A stretch of DNA of 64,000 nucleotides, from contig NZ_CP075524.1 in NCBI RefSeq assembly GCF_025808395.1, positions 1,612,001-1,676,000 of the forward strand, given 5' to 3'. Below, piece by piece: positions 59,527-64,000 of the stretch. A program made the translations under genes and the position numbers. The stretch comes from Microcella sp. (GTDB lineage Bacteria > Actinomycetota > Actinomycetes > Actinomycetales > Microbacteriaceae). Position 1 is the first letter of the stretch; the number at the start of each line of letters is the position of its first letter. The notes beneath the pieces were generated by a model. That model ran no database searches. It was not told where the DNA came from and saw only the letters and a program-made list of their open reading frames with translations.

Positions 59527-59934
59527 TCATTCCTCGACGATGACGCGAGCGTTCATCGTGAGGTGCGGCTGGCAGAAGTACAGGTACTCCCCCGGCTCGG
59601 TGAAGGTGAACGAGAACTCGTCACCGGGCTGGCCCGCCGGCGCAAGAGCGTGATCGAACAGTCCGTCGGCCGCTTGCTCGCCGCGAAGCCCGGTGCTCTC
59701 ATTGACGTCGCCCCAGGCACCCGACGTGATCGTGTGCCCGATGGTCTCGCCGTTGCGCCAGGTGACGGTCGTGCCGACCGCCACCGTGATGGTGTCTGGC
59801 ATGAACCGCAGCCCGACAGTGATCACCTCGTGCTCGCCAGGCTGCTCGCTCGACTGCCCTGCGCAGCCCGTGAGGGCGACGACGAGGGCGACGAGCGTGG
59901 CGCTGAGGCGCAGACGGTTCGCAGTCGGTGACAT
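59527..59934 (-). CDS. Blue copper (cupredoxin) lipoprotein, amicyanin/plastocyanin-like
   Basis: A 135-residue exported protein with lipobox ALTGCAG near residue 22. The cupredoxin copper ligands are visible: His in TIGHTITSG, and Cys, His and Met in YFCQPHLTMNA. The C-x-x-H-x-x-M spacing equals that of amicyanin. It should carry electrons or bind copper outside the cell. I start at ATG 59934; the open frame to 60033 adds a Pro/Arg-rich sequence. The 250-bp gap upstream holds no other gene. Confidence 0.87.
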   Translation of the reverse strand: MSPTANRLRLSATLVALVVALTGCAGQSSEQPGEHEVITVGLRFMPDTITVAVGTTVTWRNGETIGHTITSGAWGDVNESTGLRGEQAADGLFDHALAPAGQPGDEFSFTFTEPGEYLYFCQPHLTMNARVIVEE

Positions 59935-60154
59935 GCCTCGTGTTCGGCGCCCAGGGGGTGACGGTTTGCCGACGACCGGTGCCCTCGGCGAACTCTCAGG
60001 TTCAGCGACGCTCGGCACCCGACGTTCGGGCATGAGAAAGCCGAGCCGCAGAACGCCTCTCGGCGAGTGGCCGCTCGTAGCGGCGAGAATTGGAGCCCGG
60101 GGTTACTGCGGCCCGGCTAGAGCAGTGTAACCGCGATGACCTGTGCGGCATTCC

Positions 60155-60183
60155 CCGAGCATCCGTCGCCGTGGGATGCTCGG
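60155..60183. terminator. Hairpin after the hypothetical gene at 60186
   Basis: CCGAGCATCC at 60155-60164 pairs perfectly with GGATGCTCGG at 60174-60183 around a nine-base loop, directly at the stop codon of the minus-strand gene starting at 60818. No U-tract. Confidence 0.5.
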
Positions 60184-60185
60184 TC

Positions 60186-60818
60186 TCAGTCGAGCGAACC
60201 GCTGCGCTCGAGGCGGGCGCTCGCCGTGAAGTCGTGCGCGCTCGAGTCGAGGCGCGCGGCCCGAGTCGTCAGCTCTGACGCCCGAGCGTCGTCGGCGGCC
60301 GAGTCGGCGTCGTCAGCGAGATCGGCGGCCCCGGCCGCTGCAGTGCGGCAGAACGCCGCAGCGCGGTCGAGCGCGATCGCGAAGTCGCCCTGGTATGCAC
60401 CCCGCAGCACCTCGTCGGCGAGGCGCTGAATCTCGGCGGGGCCCGTCGGGCTCTCGGCGCCCGCGACGACGACATCAGCCGTCGAGAGCACCTCGCTGCC
60501 CCGCTGGTAGATGAGCGCGACGCCCGCCGGGTCGGCGCGGATCAGCGCGCGCAGCAACGACAGCCGCCACAGCACCCCCGGCAGCGAGCGCGCCGCCGCC
60601 TGCGACCACAGTTCGGCCAGGGTGTCGAGGCCGTGCTCATCGGTGTAGGCCACCATGCGCTCGATCAGGTCGGGGTCGTCGCTCGCACGCACTCGGTGCA
60701 CGAGGGCTCGAGCAGAGTCGTGCGCGATGCGCAGCGTCACCGCCGGGTCGAGCCCGCCCTGCTGCACATCGAAGGCGTCGCTCGGCAGCCGCACCGGGCG
60801 ACGTGGACGATCAGACAT
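60186..60818 (-). CDS. Conserved hypothetical actinobacterial protein, helical
   Basis: A 210-residue protein beginning SDRPRRPVRLPSDAFDVQ, then a predicted all-helical body (GGLDPAVTLRIAHDSARAL, RALIRADPAGVALIYQRG) and an acidic, Asp/Ala-rich C-terminus. I recall homologues in many actinomycetes, some mislabelled as RNA polymerase-related, with no known function. ATG 60818 is preferred because a minus-strand TAGCGT box at 60826-60831 is placed as for a leaderless transcript. It is adjacent to and divergent from tRNA-Lys. Confidence 0.7.
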   Translation of the reverse strand: MSDRPRRPVRLPSDAFDVQQGGLDPAVTLRIAHDSARALVHRVRASDDPDLIERMVAYTDEHGLDTLAELWSQAAARSLPGVLWRLSLLRALIRADPAGVALIYQRGSEVLSTADVVVAGAESPTGPAEIQRLADEVLRGAYQGDFAIALDRAAAFCRTAAAGAADLADDADSAADDARASELTTRAARLDSSAHDFTASARLERSGSLD

Positions 60819-60874
60819 GCGGTCAACGCTAGCCCGCAACACTGTGCGCCGCGGCGCGGTAGATTAGAAGGTGC

Positions 60875-60937
<63 letters not shown>

Positions 60938-60947
<10 letters not shown>

Positions 60948-61007
60948 CTCTTCACTTTCGTGACCGTGCACTGCACGCTCACGCAAGCCCGACGGGGCCT
61001 ACTCTTC
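60938..61007. repeat. Direct duplication of the tRNA-Lys 3' end (att-like)
   Basis: ACGGGGCCTACTCTTC occurs at 60938-60953, covering the last ten bases of tRNA-Lys, and again at 60992-61007. The copies are 54 bp apart. A repeated tRNA 3' end is the hallmark of integrase attachment sites, but only a short hairpin lies between them and no integrase gene is in the window. Confidence 0.7.
60959..60983. terminator. Hairpin downstream of tRNA-Lys
   Basis: CGTGACCGTGCA at 60959-60970 pairs with TGCACGCTCACG at 60972-60983, one mismatch and a single central base. It lies 12 bases after the tRNA and may end its transcription. Confidence 0.45.
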
Positions 61008-61415
61008 TCAGTTTCTGAAGCCGTCGCGCGGGCCGGGGGTGTCGGCCGTCACCGTGAACTGGCCGATGACGGTCTCACCGTCTGACAGATACACCTTCAC
61101 ACTGAAGACGGCGTTCGGGTTCGTCGTCGACTTCGCCGAGTTGCGCGCCAGATCGAGCTCGCTCACCCGCACATAGCCGACCTCGCCCTCGTCAGAGAGC
61201 GTGAGCATGAGCTTCGGCACCGAGTCGTTGATCGGGCTACCGTACGTTTCGCCGTTCGCGTTGACGGCGAACTCGACAGGTCCGCCGAGAATCTCGCTCG
61301 AAGGCGACACCGAGTCGGTGAACGCGTCACCCAGCAGGGGCGCGACAGCGAATCCGCCGCCGACCACGGCAAGCCCCACCACCACCAGAACGATGGTCTT
61401 CGGTGCTACTGCCAT
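61008..61415 (-). CDS. Hypothetical membrane-anchored or secreted protein
   Basis: A 135-residue protein with an uncleaved-looking N-terminal hydrophobic helix (about residues 8-30, IVLVVVGLAVVGGGFAVAP) and an extracytoplasmic domain containing GGPVEFAVNANGE and KVYLSDGETVIGQF, probably beta-rich. No family recognised. Its stop codon touches the second copy of the tRNA-derived repeat. The 134-bp gap to the galM-like gene holds only GC-rich runs of C and G. Confidence 0.65.
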   Translation of the reverse strand: MAVAPKTIVLVVVGLAVVGGGFAVAPLLGDAFTDSVSPSSEILGGPVEFAVNANGETYGSPINDSVPKLMLTLSDEGEVGYVRVSELDLARNSAKSTTNPNAVFSVKVYLSDGETVIGQFTVTADTPGPRDGFRN

Positions 61416-61549
61416 GCGATTCCCCCGTCGACGATTCGTGCGTCGAGCACGCGGAGGGCATCCCCCTGCCCCCTGTGCTCATCCAACCAGTACCTCGGCT
61501 CGGGGTACAGCCCTGCCCGCACCCCCCTTTCGCGGGGAAACCCCCGGTT

Positions 61550-62503
61550 CTACGCGGGGCGGCAGATGCCCCAGCTGCCCGACCACGACGCACCGGGCGC
61601 GAGCCAGCGCAGCCCGGCCCCTGAGTTGAGGGCATCGGCCGGTGCCGTCATCGGCTCGACGGCGATCGCCGTGACGGGGCCGTCTGCCGTCGGAAAGATG
61701 CGGGTGATGAACAGCTGCAGCCACTCCCAGTCGCCGTCTTGCCACACTTCGGTCTCGGTGCCGTCGGGCGCGGCGAGCACGGTGCGGATGACGCCGTCTG
61801 GGTCGGGCTGCACGCGGAAGGCGTCGTCGAGGGCGAGCTCGCCGACGACTCGGCCCTCACTCAGATTCCACAGCCCCGTGGCCGGCTCCATGCCGACCGG
61901 GTTCAGTCGGTCATCGACCATGACGTGCTCGACGGTGCGAGCCGTGATCGTCAAAGAATCGACCGGATGCGCACCGACTCTGATGAACGGGTGGGTTCCG
62001 ACAGCGAGGGGCGCCGACTGCGCACCCAGGTTCGTCGCCGAGTGGGTGACGCGAACACCGTTGCCGGTGAGCCGGTACTCCACCGTCGTCCACAGGTGAA
62101 ACGGCCAGCCGTGCTGCGGCACGACTGCTGCGCCCAGCGTCACGGCATCGTCGCTGCGCTCGACCAGCTGGTATGTGGTGTTGCGCAGCAGGCCGTGAAT
62201 CGCGTTGTTCTTGTCGACCTCGGTGATGTCGAGCTGCTGCGCTGCGCCGTCGAGCATCCAGACGCCGTCTCGCACCCGATTCGGCCACGGGGCGAGCACG
62301 ATGCCGCAGCCGAACGGCGCCGTCGAGCTCTCGACATAGCCCTGCACGAGGTCGTGACCGTCGACGGTGAGCGACCGCAGCGATGCGGCCACGGCCGTGA
62401 TCGTCGCTTCGACGGTGCCGTGCGCTCCGTCGTGGCGCAACGAGTGCTGCGTGCCGGTGGGGGGAGCGGGGTGGTGGGTGGCCTGGTCGTGCGTGGTGGT
62501 CAT
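61550..62503 (-). CDS. galM: Aldose 1-epimerase (mutarotase) family protein
   Basis: A 317-residue galactose mutarotase-fold protein. Family residues seen: Asn-Arg in APWPNRVRDG near residue 77, His in AIHGLLRN near 105, the catalytic-type His in GTHPFIRVG near 175, and a catalytic-type Glu in IAVEPMTAP near 290. It interconverts anomers of galactose or glucose. It lies 9 bp after the DeoR regulator, with galT divergent, pointing to galactose use. Confidence 0.85.
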   Translation of the reverse strand: MTTTHDQATHHPAPPTGTQHSLRHDGAHGTVEATITAVAASLRSLTVDGHDLVQGYVESSTAPFGCGIVLAPWPNRVRDGVWMLDGAAQQLDITEVDKNNAIHGLLRNTTYQLVERSDDAVTLGAAVVPQHGWPFHLWTTVEYRLTGNGVRVTHSATNLGAQSAPLAVGTHPFIRVGAHPVDSLTITARTVEHVMVDDRLNPVGMEPATGLWNLSEGRVVGELALDDAFRVQPDPDGVIRTVLAAPDGTETEVWQDGDWEWLQLFITRIFPTADGPVTAIAVEPMTAPADALNSGAGLRWLAPGASWSGSWGICRPA

Positions 62504-62512
62504 TCCGTCAGC

Positions 62513-63307
62513 CTAGTGAGCGCGCACTCTGACGAGCGAGACCGCCAGGCCCACGGCCCGCAGTGCTGCGACTCGGTCGGCGGGCGCCGCGTCGTCGGTG
62601 ATGAGCTCGTCGAGCTCGTCGAGCGCCGCGACGCGGCCGAGGTGCACCTGCCCGAGCTTGGAGGAGTCAGCGACGAGCACGCGCCGCGCAGCACTCGCCA
62701 CCATGCGGCGCTTCACCTCTGCCTCGGGAAGGTTGACGTTGGTGACGCCCGCCTCGGCATCGACGCCGGTCGCCCCCAGCACGGCCAGGTCGACGCGCAC
62801 ATCGTCGAGCAGCGTCGTGGCGAGCGGGTTGACGAGCGAGTGCTGCAGCGAGCGCAGTGTGCCGCCGGTGACGACGACGGTGAAGCGGGGCATCGCCTTC
62901 TCGAGCGCGAGCGCGATCGTGAGGCCGTTCGTCACGACCACGAGCTCGTCGAGGTCGGCGCGAGCAACAAGAGCGTGGGCGACCGCGAGCGTCGTCGACC
63001 CCACGTCGAGCAGCAGGCTGTCACCCGACCGCACGCGCGACGCCATCTCGACCGCGATCGCTCGCTTCGCCCTGCTCAGTCGCGTGCGCGACTGCTCGAC
63101 ACTGCTCTCGCGCTCGGCGACGAGGCCCCGCGGCATCGCGCCGCCGTGCACTCGCGTGACGCGGCCGTCGCCCTCGAGCACGGCGAGGTCGGTGCGCACG
63201 GTCACCTCGCTCACCCGCAGTTCACGGGCGAGGTCGACCACGCGGGCGAAACCGCGGTCGGCCACGAGGGTCGCGAGTCGTTCGCGACGCTGCGGTGCGG
63301 CATCCAT
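62513..63307 (-). CDS. DeoR/GlpR-family sugar-phosphate-responsive repressor
   Basis: A 264-residue regulator. The N-terminal winged helix has RERLATLVADRGFARVVDLA and VRTDLAVLEGDGRVTRVHGGA, the DeoR fingerprint. The C-terminal sugar-phosphate-binding domain has LLLDVGSTTLAVA and VVTNGLTIALAL. Ribosome site GAAAGG before ATG 63307. It probably represses itself, the galM-like gene and divergent galT until a galactose-derived phosphate is present, through the palindromes at 63316-63363. Confidence 0.88.
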   Translation of the reverse strand: MDAAPQRRERLATLVADRGFARVVDLARELRVSEVTVRTDLAVLEGDGRVTRVHGGAMPRGLVAERESSVEQSRTRLSRAKRAIAVEMASRVRSGDSLLLDVGSTTLAVAHALVARADLDELVVVTNGLTIALALEKAMPRFTVVVTGGTLRSLQHSLVNPLATTLLDDVRVDLAVLGATGVDAEAGVTNVNLPEAEVKRRMVASAARRVLVADSSKLGQVHLGRVAALDELDELITDDAAPADRVAALRAVGLAVSLVRVRAH

Positions 63308-63315
63308 GGTGCGCC

Positions 63316-63363
63316 CTTTCGATACTTGTCGATATCGAAAGCGTACTCTTTGCGAGATCGCAA
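63316..63363. promoter_or_regulatory. Two palindromes in the deoR-galT divergent promoter
   Basis: CTTTCGATA at 63316-63324 and TATCGAAAG at 63333-63341 form a perfect 9-bp inverted repeat with an 8-bp spacer. TTGCGAGATCGCAA at 63350-63363 is a second palindrome. The first overlaps the regulator's ribosome site, the second lies 23 bp before galT; both are candidate operators of the DeoR protein. Confidence 0.55.
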
Positions 63364-63386
63364 GCCCCTCGCCGTACCATCGGGGA

Positions 63387-64000
63387 GTGCCGATTCGCTT
63401 TCATGCCACGACCCTTGCCGACGGGCGCGAGCTCATCTACGTCGACGACGCCGACACGACCCTCGGCGACACGCGCTCGATCGACCGCCGCGTGCTCGAC
63501 CCACGCCCCGAGACCGCCAGCATGCGGCAAGACGTGCTGAGCGGAGAATGGGTGTCGATCGCGAGCAACCGGCAGAACCGTGTCTTCATGCCGCCGCCCG
63601 ACCAAGACCCGCTCGCACCCGCCAGCGACGAGAACCCGAGCGAGATACCCAGCAACTACGACGTGGCCGTGTTCGAGAACCGGTCACCCAGCTTCGGGCC
63701 GGCGCTCGAGCACGAGAACGCGCCGAAGGGCCTGAACGACCTCGCCGAGATCGGCATCGGCCGCACCCGCACGAGCGTCGGGCGCTGCGAAGTGGTCTGC
63801 TTCTCGCCCGAGCACGAAGGCTCGTTCGGCTCGCAGAGCGTCAGCCGCGCGCGCACCGTCATCGAGGCATGGGCGCACCGCACGGCCGCGCTCAGCGCGA
63901 TGCCCGGCATTCAGCAGGTGTTCCCCTTCGAGAACCGCGGCGCCGAGATCGGCGTCACCCTGCCCCACCCGCACGGGCAGATCTACGCCTACCCCTTCGT
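63387..64000 (+). CDS. galT: Galactose-1-phosphate uridylyltransferase (3' truncated by window edge)
   Basis: The first 204 residues of a Leloir-pathway enzyme that exchanges UDP between glucose and galactose phosphates. QDVLSGEWVSIASNRQNR and NYDVAVFENRSPS match the N-terminal family sequence, and the active-site HPHGQIYAYPF lies at the window's end. The GTG start at 63387 is supported by TACCAT at 63375-63380, placed exactly as the -10 box of a leaderless transcript. The gene continues beyond the window. Confidence 0.93.
   Translation, partial: MPIRFHATTLADGRELIYVDDADTTLGDTRSIDRRVLDPRPETASMRQDVLSGEWVSIASNRQNRVFMPPPDQDPLAPASDENPSEIPSNYDVAVFENRSPSFGPALEHENAPKGLNDLAEIGIGRTRTSVGRCEVVCFSPEHEGSFGSQSVSRARTVIEAWAHRTAALSAMPGIQQVFPFENRGAEIGVTLPHPHGQIYAYPF

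Noticed and set aside
59497..59531. Short GGTGATGGTGCGGTGATGGTGCGGTCA-like tandem as a repeat array
   Set aside because: Only two imperfect copies of about 11 bp in an untranslated leader; no CRISPR-like or tandem array anywhere in the window.

Overview
The window is about 64 kb of high-GC DNA with dense, often overlapping genes. It looks like the chromosome of an actinomycete, most probably a Micrococcales member of the Microbacteriaceae type. The evidence is the SenX3-RegX3 two-component pair with phoU, CarD next to a fused ispDF, a GlnR-type orphan regulator, a SigK-RskA pair, several apparently leaderless genes with TANNNT boxes, and frequent GTG starts with 4-base GTGA/ATGA overlaps. Placement is inferred from gene content; no 16S gene is present.

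Layout. 1-8.5 kb: end of a DUF4032 gene; a three-gene proton-translocating transhydrogenase operon (pntAA-AB-B); an E2-E1 2-oxo acid dehydrogenase operon; and, divergent to it, a VOC protein and a GntR/FCD regulator. 8.5-27.5 kb: an accessory catabolic island with an XRE-cupin regulator, a 3-hydroxyisobutyrate-dehydrogenase-like enzyme, a creatinase-like M24 protein, a ribose-type ABC importer with an ATPase-permease fusion, three paralogous amidohydrolases, a zinc alcohol dehydrogenase, three ketopantoate-reductase-like paralogues, an SDR lacking the usual catalytic pair, and a bicupin. 27.5-40.6 kb: housekeeping genes (rlmB, cysS, ispDF, carD, regX3-senX3, phoU, gpmA, a methyltransferase, FUSC, ygfZ, a nitrobindin-like protein, glnR). 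40.6-56.6 kb: an arsenic/phosphate region with arsA, an ArsC-like protein, ppk, a NUDIX-phosphatase fusion, two complete pstSCAB operons facing each other tail to tail, an aquaporin, an ArsR-ArsC fusion and arsC. 56.6-64 kb: a small XRE operon, sigK-rskA, a lipoprotein and a blue copper protein, tRNA-Lys with a duplicated 3' end, and the start of a galactose cluster (galM-like, DeoR regulator, galT).

How the parts work together. The strongest new signal is a 17-bp imperfect palindrome, GTTCA-N7-TGAAC, found once upstream of each of the eight transcription units I infer in the island, including the XRE-cupin regulator's own gene. This outlines a self-contained regulon for import and breakdown of an unidentified substrate, probably a nitrogenous ring or cyclic amidine/amide. 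Two of its dehydrogenase genes are preceded by short leader ORFs whose stop codon overlaps the gene's GTG start. In the phosphate region, 11-bp-periodic GTTCACC/GTTAACC boxes precede phoU/senX3, ppk and both pstS genes, consistent with control by RegX3. The arsenate genes lie among the phosphate importers through which arsenate would enter, and have their own ArsR-type operators overlapping leaderless promoters. No window position is a gene-free stretch longer than about 300 bases.
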